Translations under genes and position numbers: made by a program
Assembly (NCBI GenBank): GCA_001969505.1
Contig: LSSK01000365.1
Coordinates: 1-11,958, forward strand
DNA length: 11,958 bases
Direction of reading: 5' to 3'
Source: Zancudomyces culisetae
Taxonomy: Eukaryota; Kickxellomycota; Harpellomycetes; Harpellales; Legeriomycetaceae
The notes under the pieces: model-generated
Seen by the model: the letters and a program-made list of their open reading frames with translations, nothing else
Told to the model about the DNA's origin: nothing
Database searches by the model: none
Shown: in pieces, positions 1-8,039 of the stretch
Position numbering within the stretch: the first letter of the stretch is position 1
Layout: the number at the start of each line of letters is the position of its first letter

Positions 1-184
1 GAGTGTAGAATTTGCATATCCACACGTTTCCCGATTTTCCGTTCCAATAGTATATCCCGATTCGATGTTTAATGATAACTGCAGGTACATACAAGAGCGG
101 TGTAGAAAAAGTGGCTTGCCAATGCGAGTTCCACCTTTTTTTATATCTTGTTTCTCCTCTCTCCTCTCTTTACCCGGCGAATAA
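1..184 (+). CDS. Possible 3' end of a gene cut by the left edge (uncertain)
   Basis: The frame beginning at base 2 is open from the window edge to a TAA at 182-184, giving 60 codons. The encoded peptide begins SVEFAYPHVSRFSVPIVYPD and continues with a Cys/Arg-rich stretch (NDNCRYIQERCRKSG). I do not recognise a family. The last 15 or so codons run through a pyrimidine-rich tract (about 131-174) and look less protein-like, so the real exon may end earlier, for example at a GTACAT donor near base 85. The opposite strand is also open across bases 1-90, which weakens the case. It could be a terminal exon or a chance frame. Confidence 0.25.
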   Translation, partial: SVEFAYPHVSRFSVPIVYPDSMFNDNCRYIQERCRKSGLPMRVPPFFISCFSSLLSLPGE

Positions 185-773
185 GGCGTAAGTGGCGTTA
201 ATGTTGGTTAATGCGGGTTTGAGATTGCTTCATTAATTGCATCGAGCCATTACTGTTTAATTTTCAATGCCTTAAAGCCAGCAATCTGATTTGCCGTTTT
301 TTTTCTACCACTAAAGGTATAGTTTTCCAATCGATAATTTTTTTTATAGCCAAGCTGGAATATATTAAGCAAACCAACCAAATTAAAGATAAAAAAATTG
401 GTACTAGGAGCTCATTGGATTTTGGATAGCAAGTCCAAACATAACGGAGAAAGAAGAAAGAAGACAGCAATACTCGAGTATACGCGTGTATACAATTTGA
501 TCAGATGGGTTTGCGTTTACTACAAAAAAGAAAAAACAAAACTCAAAACTCAAAGCTATTCCCAAGTTGTACATAAAAAGGTTTTTATATAAAGAAGTGC
601 TGATTGTAAAATTCTGTACAAATTTTGAGTCGGTGGAAATCTGAATCTGTATCCACTCCTGTGTGTTTATTTTCAGTTGCACCTATAAAAGCAATTGATA
701 TTTTGTTAGCCATAAAGGACATTAGGTTTATTAATGGATTACTTGTTTATTTAAATGTTGAATATCTTGCAAG
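185..773. other. Stretch without a supported gene
   Basis: This is AT-rich DNA between the left-edge frame and the 3' end of the spliced minus-strand gene. The minus strand has a 92-codon open frame at 404-682 that begins just after a TTTTATAG acceptor-like sequence and lacks an ATG start. It could be an exon of another minus-strand gene, but no partner exon or donor stands out. A plus-strand TATATAAAG lies near 586. A symmetric GTATAC-GCGT-GTATAC element lies at 478-493 and contains ACGCGT, the core of the yeast MluI cell-cycle box. None of this is enough to call a gene. Confidence 0.4.
746..751 (-). terminator. Poly(A) signal AATAAA for the spliced unknown gene
   Basis: The minus strand reads AATAAA here, about 22 nt past the TAA (776-774) that ends the last modelled exon of the spliced gene. 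This position suits a cleavage/polyadenylation signal. It independently supports ending that gene model at 774. Such hexamers are common in AT-rich DNA, so the call depends on position. Confidence 0.45.
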
Positions 774-3156
774 TTAAAAAACCGTCGTTGCAATAACAGT
801 TCCAAAAGTATGTGTCGGAATTGAAACCACTAGCAATCAATCTGGAATAGTGGGGGGGGATACCTGTACTTATAAAAATAAACAATTTTACCATTTCGTG
901 CGAGAACCAATTCCAGCTTGATCTTTAACGCTTCTCTCTGAAAAGTGGAGGATACCGGTGATATATCAAACAAAACTAGATCTATTGCCGCATCTCTGTA
1001 TGCCTTCTAGAGTTTTATGTTATATCTTGACATTTATCTTTTCTTATTTTTAATTCATACAGATTATTAATGGGATCTGCAGAGTTTTGAGGAGTATAAA
1101 AATGTGAATGATAAAATTACCCTTAAGCAGTGTGGCTCAAAATCAACCAGTTCGCCAATATCATGAGTGTAATCTTGGACGTTCCTGGGGTTTGTGCAAA
1201 ATAAATGGTCAGTAAGCCGTGAATACTTGCAGCGGCTGAGTGTGGTAATTAGCCAAAGTCTAAGAAGCTTGTTACCACCTGTAATGACCTGTGTTTCTGT
1301 TTCCATGTATTTTGTATTTTCAACCCTCTGGAGATTCAATTGAGATTTAAGGTATACAAATTTTCTCCATAAGTTTAGAATGTCGGTCTGAGGGCTGTGC
1401 CATAAAACACAAATTTCATGAAACAAACTCGATTCGGCTACCTAAACATTAATAATGCCCATAAGTTTATTTAAAAGCTAAAATGTTATTGTAGGACATC
1501 CACTACCCGTGTAGTGGTTGATATAAAAAAAAATAAGTGGAAATAATATATAAAAGAGTAGTACCTTTATATTCTCAAGCAGGTTAGAGAGTGGAATCAA
1601 ACTTGCTAGTTTTCTCCATAAATTCAGGATTCTCGAATCACGAAAAGTCAGCAAAAGAAAAACAAGATCGTCCAGTAAAATACCCAAAAGTTTATGTGAT
1701 GATAAGATCATTTTGATCAGAAGGTCGAGTGAGTCTTCAACTAATAGTACATTTTCCCTAACCTCAGTGTTCTTGGAATAAAATGGATCTGCTGTTGTAG
1801 TATATTTGAGAAACAAACACATGAACTATTCGAAAATACAAATTGTCATTGTATTATATCATTAATAGGTATACAATTAGTGATTTGGTTGATTTTCCAA
1901 ACGAAAGCGTAAAAAAAAAGACTGAATAATCAGCTAGAAAAATAAAAAGAAAAAGAAAAGGTGTGACCTACCATGTGATCACGGAATCTCTTACTATATT
2001 CCCAGATCCTATTTACGATGTTGGAGTACAAAAGCACATAAATACTGACAAATCCACTTCTCAGATCTAAAAGAGCTTACCTTATTAACAGATCGATATC
2101 CAAGTGGTATATGATGAATGAGTCTAACAATACATTATTAAAGAAATAACTCGAGTCGAATGCTGAAATTGTAGTGGATTCTATGTTTGCTTTAGTATCC
2201 GATCCTGATACTGTTGGCGTGGGTTTTTTATCGGGGCCAGTGTCATGAGAAAACAGCAGCTGTGTTTCTGAAAGTAATATATTGATAATCTCGATAATTT
2301 TCTGTAATTCTAATTCTACACTGCTGTTATCAATACTTGGGAACGAGTTTATTATATTGGACAGATAAAACAACATTTTTTGGATTTGAGTTGTGGACAA
2401 GGCTTTCACTTTTAGATGGTTGTGCTTTAGTTTAGAATGTAGTAGTTCGATCTTGTCGGCTAGAGCAAGAGAGTATGAATCAAGTACTGGTAATAGCACA
2501 TTTTTGGATGGATCGCAGTTTATGATTGAATTGACTTGTTGATTTACAATTGCCAGACTTTTAGCACACCAATCAATCGCACTATTCGATAGAAACAGAA
2601 ATAAGAGATATGACATATAAACATAAAGAATAATAACAATAGCATTTCAATCGTAAACTTTGATGTTATTATCGTTAGAGTATCATTTAGGAGAAAAAAT
2701 ACATACTCTTGATTCGAGATTTGGTTTGGTTGAGGGTTAAAGGTTTTTGAATACTCCAAAATAGTCGATACTAGTTGATGGCTAACTTGAGAATCCACAT
2801 AGGTTTCTTTACAACGAATTAGCAAGTTGAAGATGAGTTGATATTCAGAATATTTTTCGTATATAATATTCGACGAGCTACATTTCTGAAAGGTCTATTG
2901 AAAATGTGTCACTTTTAAATAAAGTAGAAATTCAGGTATAATTGAAAGTAAAATCACCTGTTTGCTGAATTGAAATTAGCAACAGAGTTTATAATAAAGA
3001 GTCGAACAAGTGAGGCAACGAATCGAATTGACCTGGAATACTTACTTGTTGGGCCCCTTGAAGAGCCGAAATTAGTTTTTCTTTTCGTATTGGAATTCTG
3101 TATTTCTGAATGGATTCGACATATTCGACAAAAGCATGTCTTAGGTCGTCATACAT
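774..3156 (-). CDS. Unknown helical protein, reconstructed 8-exon gene
   Basis: No single frame covers this gene. The modelled exons (minus strand) are 3156-3046, 2885-2707, 2581-2081, 2008-1972, 1825-1565, 1441-1121, 1006-892 and 829-774. All introns are GT-AG (donors GTAAGT, GTATGT, GTAAGC, GTAGGT, GTACTA, GTAATT, GTAAAA), 62-160 nt long, with phases that match at every junction. The total is 1581 nt, or 526 residues. The protein starts MYDDLRHAFVEYVESIQKY; an in-frame TAA lies two codons before this ATG. It is rich in Leu/Ile helices, with a low-complexity Ser/Thr/Lys linker near residues 205-235. ILNLWRK occurs at 342-348 and again at 384-390, and related LxxLW-type motifs put Trp at 266 and 426. 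This suggests alpha-helical repeats of about 40 residues. I recognise no family. A faint ordered resemblance to the Integrator subunit 3 N-terminal region is within noise. The first six exons are the firmest; exons 7 and 8 are less certain. Confidence 0.62.
1500..1517. repeat. Perfect inverted repeat inside intron 5
   Basis: CCACTAC and GTAGTGG form a perfect 7-bp stem around a 4-nt CCGT loop. In the gene model this lies within the 123-nt intron 1564-1442, between the donor and the likely branch region. A hairpin here could shorten the effective donor-to-branch distance. That role is inference. Confidence 0.6.
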
Positions 3157-3163
3157 AATACAT
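3149..3163 (-). promoter_or_regulatory. Overlapping 4-codon upstream ORF at the start of the spliced gene
   Basis: On the minus strand an ATG at 3163-3161 opens ATG TAT TAT GTA TGA. It ends at 3149, out of frame and overlapping the modelled start codon at 3156-3154. If transcription begins upstream of 3163, ribosomes would meet this ATG first, so leaky scanning or a start site inside this interval would be needed. Both ATGs have A at -3 or near it, so context does not decide between them. Confidence 0.35.
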
Positions 3164-3167
3164 TATA

Positions 3168-3206
3168 TATGGGTATGGGTATGTGTATGGGTATGTGTAT
3201 GTGTAT
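3168..3206. repeat. TATGGG/TATGTG hexamer microsatellite in the promoter of the spliced gene
   Basis: Six tandem hexamers of the form TATGKG are followed by a final TAT, in the order GGG, GGG, GTG, GGG, GTG, GTG. The array starts 12 bp upstream of the modelled ATG of the minus-strand gene. On that strand it reads as repeated ATACCCATACACAT, which resembles the yeast Rap1 core ACACCCATACAT. It may be a simple microsatellite, or an array of binding sites for a Myb/Rap1-like factor in a short promoter. The repeat itself is plainly visible; any function is inference. Confidence 0.9.
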
Positions 3207-3488
3207 CTTTTCTTTTAATAAAGTCTTTTTGAGGGAAGGAAGGATTAAAGAACCGAATAATAGAAAAAATCAAAATGGAAACTATTTTTCTTGAAGTAAT
3301 AGCTGATATAGAAAATCAGCTGCTTAAAACAAGGTAATTTGCAGCCTTTTGGATTGGATCACATTAATTTTATTTGCGGGTTTATTTGGGACGATTTTGT
3401 ACTGAGATGAAAAAGAAAAATAAGAATAAGAATAAAAAAATAAAAGAGAATTGGAAAAAAAAAAAGAAAATGAGAAAGGCAATGGGGA
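3207..3488 (-). other. 3' flank of the eIF2 gamma gene
   Basis: This 282-bp stretch separates the eIF2 gamma stop from the hexamer array. Bases 3408-3474 are strongly A-rich on the plus strand, so the transcript would have a U-rich 3' UTR. No gene is visible. The interval must hold both the terminator of eIF2 gamma and most of the promoter of the next minus-strand gene. Confidence 0.6.
3369..3374 (-). terminator. Candidate poly(A) signal of the eIF2 gamma gene
   Basis: The minus strand reads AATAAA here, about 115 nt beyond the TAA at 3491-3489 and after a long U-rich 3' UTR tract. It is the nearest canonical hexamer I see downstream of the stop. Confidence 0.35.
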
Positions 3489-4838
3489 TTATTTGGTGGA
3501 GAAAATGGTACCTTTGACAATTACAGCCCAACCAATCAGACGCCAATGCTTGTCGATTCTTCTAGAGATGGCAATTTTTTCGTTGATCTCAGTACAGCAA
3601 GGAGAGTTCAGAAGCAGCCTAGCCATATCAGCCTTGACACCCATGACCTTGGCACCAACGGAGGTGGAACCAATGTTCAACATCAGCACTTCGTTCTTGG
3701 ATAGTTTAGATACACGAGCTTGCTTGTTGTCATCAGTCTTTACACCCAGCAGACGACGGAGCAAAAAGAAGTTGACGTCCAAATCAGTGTAGACATCAGG
3801 AAGCTTTCCAACAGCGCCCAATACTTGACCAACGAGACGATCACTTCTGCAATAGGTAGGATCAACGAGTGTTCCAACACCAATCAGACCACCTGGCACA
3901 GCAAATTTGAGGTGGTTGGATTCAGCATTGAGAGAGATGATTTTGGAAAAGATAGGAAGAATGGTTGTGCGGCCTTGTGAGTCTTTGGAGACAAGCCCTG
4001 GTCGGATTTCAATCTCCTGGTTAACTGTCAATACTCCCTTCAAGATACTTCCTCCTGCAACTCCTCCCTTCAACTCATCTACCTCGGCTCCTGGCTTGTT
4101 GACATCAAAGGACCGGATAACTATTAGGCGAGGGTCTGAGGTAAAGTCTCGGATGGGTACTGGGATTTTTTTAACAATGTATTCTACCACTGCGTCAATA
4201 TTGTATTTTAACTGTGCTGAAATTGGAACAATTGGTGCGTTGTTTGCTATTGTTCCCTTTGTAAAGTTGAGAATCTGGTTGTAGTGTTCCTTGGCCTGTT
4301 CCTCCTTAATCAAATCTACCTTGTTCTGCAGAATGATCACGTGGTTCAGCTTCATGATTTCTATAGCTGCCAAATGCTCAGATGTCTGTGGTTGTGGGCA
4401 GCTTTCGTTTGCTGCTATCAACAATATTGCTGCATCCATAACAGCTGCTCCGTTAAGCATAGTTGCCATAAGAATATCGTGCCCTGGACAATCAACAAAC
4501 GACACATGTCTAAGCAATCTAAACGTTCCGTTACATCCCGCTCGCTCGCAGCTGAAGGTTTCCTCCTTATCTGATCGGCAAGACTTGTAGCAGCCTGGTC
4601 GTGGGCAGCTTTCATTATCGCACTTGTATATCTTTGCATTGGCATACCCCAGCTTGATTGTAATGTTTCTCTCCAATTCGTTTTTAAATCTTACTGTTTG
4701 CACTCCTGAAATTGCCTTTACCACTGTTGATTTACCGTGTGCTACGTGTCCGATTGTTCCTATATTGATTGTTGCCTGATGGTTCATCACCTCTGGTGAT
4801 AGTGGATTTAGTTTTGTTGCGTCTATTTCCGTAGCCAT
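3489..4838 (-). CDS. GCD11: Eukaryotic translation initiation factor 2 subunit gamma (eIF2 gamma)
   Basis: This cytosolic GTPase is the core subunit of eIF2, which carries Met-tRNAi to the 40S ribosome. The 449-residue protein is uninterrupted. G1 is GHVAHGKST (30-38), G3 DCPGH (116-120), G4 NKVD (172-175) and the G5 region SAQLKYN (207-213). A zinc-ribbon insert has Cys at 73, 78, 83, 97 and 102, plus one at 87. Domains II and III follow, with signatures RSFDVNKPG (242-250), [12 protein letters not shown] (258-269), [11 protein letters not shown] (358-368) and KHWRLIGW (430-437). The N-terminus [14 protein letters not shown] aligns with the eIF2 gamma start (xxKLxPLS) but lacks yeast's long acidic extension. 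The ATG has a good context (AAAATGG). The frame stays open for seven codons upstream, back to a likely splice acceptor at 4860, so the first exon is probably non-coding leader. Plus-strand open frames here are antisense shadows. Confidence 0.98.
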   Translation of the reverse strand: MATEIDATKLNPLSPEVMNHQATINIGTIGHVAHGKSTVVKAISGVQTVRFKNELERNITIKLGYANAKIYKCDNESCPRPGCYKSCRSDKEETFSCERAGCNGTFRLLRHVSFVDCPGHDILMATMLNGAAVMDAAILLIAANESCPQPQTSEHLAAIEIMKLNHVIILQNKVDLIKEEQAKEHYNQILNFTKGTIANNAPIVPISAQLKYNIDAVVEYIVKKIPVPIRDFTSDPRLIVIRSFDVNKPGAEVDELKGGVAGGSILKGVLTVNQEIEIRPGLVSKDSQGRTTILPIFSKIISLNAESNHLKFAVPGGLIGVGTLVDPTYCRSDRLVGQVLGAVGKLPDVYTDLDVNFFLLRRLLGVKTDDNKQARVSKLSKNEVLMLNIGSTSVGAKVMGVKADMARLLLNSPCCTEINEKIAISRRIDKHWRLIGWAVIVKGTIFSTK

Positions 4839-5167
4839 TTTCTCTACTCGATCTTTTCCCTATTTGCAGTAGGTTAAGTTTATCTTGTTTTTTTTAATTC
4901 TATAGATTATCAAAATTTCAACAGAAATGAGCTGAGCTCGAATACAATTCAAAACTTTGTGTGTGTGATTATATCATTTTATTTCGAATCAATACGAAAT
5001 GTCACAAGGGTAGCTTCATCTGATTCCTTCACATCAGAATTCTGTGTGTTTTGAAAATGTAAAATAAAAATTAAAAAATGTAAAAAAAAATCAACCAACT
5101 TGGTTTTAAGTTCTCTTACTTTTGTTGTTGTTGTTGTTGTATCTTCTTCCACAGAGATTCTTTCGGT
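4839..5167 (-). promoter_or_regulatory. Probable spliced 5' leader of eIF2 gamma
   Basis: Just upstream of the eIF2 gamma ATG the minus strand reads CTTAACCTACTGCAAATAG, a convincing branch point plus acceptor with AG at 4861-4860. A strong GTAAGA donor lies at 5119-5114, directly after a (CAA)6 run. Joining them removes a 260-nt intron in the 5' UTR. A second good acceptor, ACACAG, ends at 5042. Splicing there instead joins phase-matched frames reading VEEDTTTTTTK then NSDVKESDEATLVTFRIDSK before a TAA at 4981-4979. That could be the 3' end of another small gene, or chance. No start codon is visible for it, because a TAA lies at 5170-5168. Confidence 0.4.
5122..5139. repeat. (TTG)6 microsatellite, (CAA)6 on the eIF2 gamma strand
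   Basis: There are six perfect TTG units. On the minus strand they give a CAA run ending just before a GTAAGA donor, in the probable eIF2 gamma leader. CAA repeats are unstructured and are known to favour ribosome scanning in leaders such as the tobacco mosaic virus omega sequence. A role here is inference. Confidence 0.9.
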
Positions 5168-5725
5168 TTAAGAAGGTTTATAATTCACGAATTTACCGGT
5201 TCGATTCAATCTTTTGTTGATTGTAAAATCTGAATTGAATTGAAAGTATAATCCGACAGCACTACTCTTTATTTACAGTAATAATTAACTGATTTTTAAA
5301 AAAGTATTGTTTTTTTTGCACACACAAACAACCCTTATCCAAATAAAATTTTTGTTTTTTTTTTGCCTTGCACTTTTTGGTTTAGGAATCAGTAGGCAGA
5401 AGGTACGCTAGTGAATTAATGGAGTTTATACTCATTTCTAGAAAAAAATTTTCACGCTTTTTCTATAAAAAAAAAATGAAATGAAGTAAATTGAAAAGTG
5501 CAACAGCAATTGGGGGGAATGGATGAAATGCGTAAGCGACCGAAATATAAGAACTGCACTGATATAAACTAATATCTTAGTACAACACACACTTGGATAT
5601 GAGCAGTAGTTTTTCGCTTTTAAGGATGATAGAGCATATATAATACAATTTAATGGATTTTAGTGACCATAGAATCATGCCATAGGTTGTTTAATATGTA
5701 GGGATTGTGATATTTTCAATCTGAT

Positions 5726-5848
5726 ATGTTTTTCAGTCGAGCTGCAGACTATGTTAGGAATGGCACTGATTCGGTCAGTTGTACTCAGGTTATAGATAAC
5801 TCGATCAGCTCTATATGGTCGTTAAATACTGTTTTATCGCTGAATTAA
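5726..5848 (+). CDS. Small open frame, 40 residues (hypothetical)
   Basis: An ATG-initiated frame begins MFFSRAADYVRNGTDSVSC and ends at a TAA in the microsatellite. A good TTTTTCAG acceptor-like sequence lies inside its first codons, so it may instead be the last exon of a spliced gene, entering in phase 2 at the T after the AG. I found no matching upstream exon. The locally higher GC content is the main reason to list it. It matches no family I know and may be chance. Confidence 0.18.
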   Translation: MFFSRAADYVRNGTDSVSCTQVIDNSISSIWSLNTVLSLN

Positions 5849-5867
5849 TAATAATAACAATAATAAT
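5846..5867. repeat. (TAA)n-type microsatellite
   Basis: This is an imperfect run of TAA units interrupted once by a C (TAATAATAATAACAATAATAA). It is typical simple-sequence DNA of AT-rich intergenic regions. Confidence 0.85.
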
Positions 5868-6119
5868 CTGTAATACATAAAGTACATCCTATTAAGAAAG
5901 GTACACTTTGTTCCTACTTTTGATGTTCCTTCTTACACTTGACTTGACAATAATCCTATCCATGCTTTACCGAATATATAGAATTCTTTATTATGGCCCA
6001 CAACCGTGCTCTCATTAATAGTCGTGTACTACCCTGAACCGTAAATTGATTCGCTAGCAAAGGGTTTTATGAATCATATTACACAAAAGATAACTGAACC
6101 CCAAAGTTGGGAAAAAGAT

Positions 6120-6124
6120 AAAAA
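6120..6124 (-). terminator. RNA polymerase III terminator of tRNA-Ser
   Basis: A run of five T on the minus strand lies five bases beyond the tRNA 3' end (GCAATGTTTTTATC from the discriminator base). It is a standard Pol III stop signal at the expected distance. Confidence 0.85.
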
Positions 6125-6129
6125 CATTG

Positions 6130-6211
6130 CGTCGGCGACAGGATTTGAACCTGTGCGGGCAGAGCCCAACAGATTTCTAGTCTGTCTCCTTAACCACTCG
6201 GACACACCGAC
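6130..6211 (-). tRNA. tRNA-Ser, anticodon AGA
   Basis: The 82-nt minus-strand sequence folds as a class II cloverleaf. The acceptor arm is GTCGGTG/CGCCGAC, with one G-T wobble. The anticodon stem ACAGA/TCTGT carries loop CTAGAAA, which puts anticodon AGA at 6178-6176. A long variable arm is closed by GGGC/GCCC. The T arm contains B box GGTTCAAATCC, the A box reads TGTCCGAGTGG, and the discriminator base is G, as serine tRNAs require. No intron is present and CCA is not encoded, as expected for a eukaryotic nuclear tRNA. It decodes UCU, and UCC and UCA too if A34 is modified to inosine. No other tRNA lies nearby. Confidence 0.97.
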
Positions 6212-8039
6212 CGCTTTTTAAAAAAGTTTTTAAATGTATTTGTTTAATGCTGTTTTTATTGATTTTATTGTTTTAAATGCCTAAGTTTGTTGTATTTTTT
6301 TTAGTTTTTCTACTAAACGTTAAGTACTAAACAATAATATTTTAGTATCTCTTACCAATTTAGTTAATGTTGTATTTATGTTCCGCCTTAAATGATACGT
6401 TTATTTTGGCAATTTACTTGATTTTAAACTGTTCCCAGTCACATCAGCTGGTTGTTTAAATAGATGAATTTATCCATAGTGTTTCTTTTAATTACAACAT
6501 GTTTTGTAAGAGGTTTTTCTTCTAGGTTTTCGTAGAATCTTTATAAATTTTAACAAATGGTACAAATAATAGTATTGATAGTGTTGTTCACCTCAGTGCA
6601 ATGGAGTCTTGTTTGTATCTATGATAGACACCTGGTTTGTGTACACAGGAGAAATTGATATTTTTGTTTAGAATGATGTCATCATATTATCTTTGTTTTA
6701 TTATATTCATTCTATTTATTGGTAAAAAGAACTAGTATGTTATCGATCCTAAAACAACCCATTTGAGATTATCAAGATTAAATAATTAAATAATTTAAAA
6801 TCGTTATACAAGAGTATTTCACCTTTGGTTTTCTATTTTTAAAGAAAAGTACCTAATAAGCTTGCAAACGAGTGTAGTATCGGATTATGAAACATATACC
6901 GCTTGTTATTGCTGTGGGTTGCCATATATCTTCTTTTTTGTGTTGTATCCATGACGCTTTAATGTTTAACTATAGTTAGGTGCTAACCAAAGCTAGCATA
7001 AGCTCAACACTTTTATTTTTAGCTATTTCCATACCATCTTCCTGACATTTTTACTTTTTTTCTCTGTCTAACCACATTTTTTTCACACTCGAATATCGAG
7101 GTTTCGAAGTGGGTGAATAATTGAAAATACATGTTATTTTTTGGGCTATTCTTTCCGGGTTAAAAATTGTTCTCCATATTTCTCCGATTGGAATGGTTTG
7201 TTGATCTATTAATCACTGAGTAATATAAAGTGTGACATTTTAGCCGCTTTTCTTTTTTTCTTCTTATTATTATAGTGTTTGAAGCTGATGTGTATTTTAT
7301 ATATACGGATAAACTTGTAACAACAAAGATCGTGGCGAATAGAAATTTTGTTATTGGTTTCATCATTTAAATATCCCTTTCAACAATATAGTAGTCTGTT
7401 GGCTTTGGCCAACTTATTGACCCGAACTTTTCTTCTTTTGCTTCTATTATGTAATACTGTTGGCGTTTTTTTGCTGTGCCACCGCAATAGGAACAACAAG
7501 AGTATTTAAAGCAGTTATCCGTTTATTTTGAAGGGAAGTGGGAATGTTAGAGTTGGCATTGATTGTTTATGAATACCTGCGTACCTGACCCCCCGTTTAT
7601 TGAAAAAATAAATAGATCAGGAAAATCCGTATGGGTGAAACACAGGTCTTTTTTTTATGTTTTGTCTTACGTTTATATTGGTGTTAGATTATGGTTAATA
7701 GTGCTACAACACTATGTGATTAATAAAAATTCAAGCTAGGTTATCCGTATGTCACATGTAATGCAAAATGACAGTGAAGTACAAATTTTAATTTGTGGGC
7801 TGATGCAATCGTTGCATTTTTTATTATTGCGATTTACCAATAATCCGGCTTACGATAACATGATTGCAACTTTGATACTAGGGTTAAATCATGTTTTTAA
7901 ATTACCTTTTTCAAACCTATATAATTTGGTTTGCCTCATATTAAAAGTATAAGAACAACTAATTGAGCCAAGGAGTAAATGGATAGTAAAAAAATGTGTT
8001 TTGGGTATTCATAGATACGATACTGATCTACTAAAAGCT

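Larger units (their letters stand above)
5168..6119. other. Intergenic region between the eIF2 gamma leader and the tRNA gene
   Basis: This is AT-rich DNA with many long T and A runs (for example near 5310 and 5345) and a (TAA)-rich microsatellite at 5846-5867. The stretch 5735-5825 is clearly richer in G and C than its surroundings and holds a 40-codon plus-strand frame, listed separately. I see no other coding signal. The promoter of eIF2 gamma should lie in the lower part of this interval. Confidence 0.5.

Noticed and set aside
862-891. An alternative 28-nt intron (GTAAAA to TACAG) before the last exon of the spliced gene
   Set aside because: It keeps a phase-matched frame for about 34 codons, but 28 nt is shorter than any other intron modelled here. 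The 62-nt alternative ends the gene just before an AATAAA. It is not fully excluded.
2077-2616. A stand-alone 179-residue protein starting MSYLLFLFLS, as if a small membrane protein
   Set aside because: The hydrophobic start is translated intron. An AATAG acceptor at 2583-2582 and a GTAAGC donor at 2080 mark the real exon, which continues in phase into neighbouring exons.
2544-2825. A 93-residue frame with a strongly hydrophobic C-terminal half
   Set aside because: The hydrophobic part begins exactly at a GTATGT donor (2706) and is intron sequence rich in T. The apparent start is TTG, with coding sequence continuing upstream to an acceptor at 2886.
3168-3206. Interstitial telomere-like repeat
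   Set aside because: The units alternate TATGGG and TATGTG, the array is only 39 bp, and it lies between two genes. A microsatellite or binding-site array is simpler.
3451-4645. Several plus-strand frames of 86-125 codons and a minus frame of 75 codons overlapping eIF2 gamma
   Set aside because: They are shadows of a highly conserved gene. None shows a family motif or independent composition.
7749-7952. A 67-residue plus-strand frame with ATG and TAA
   Set aside because: No recognisable motif and no flanking signal. Frames of this size are expected by chance at this base composition, so it is only mentioned in the intergenic entry.
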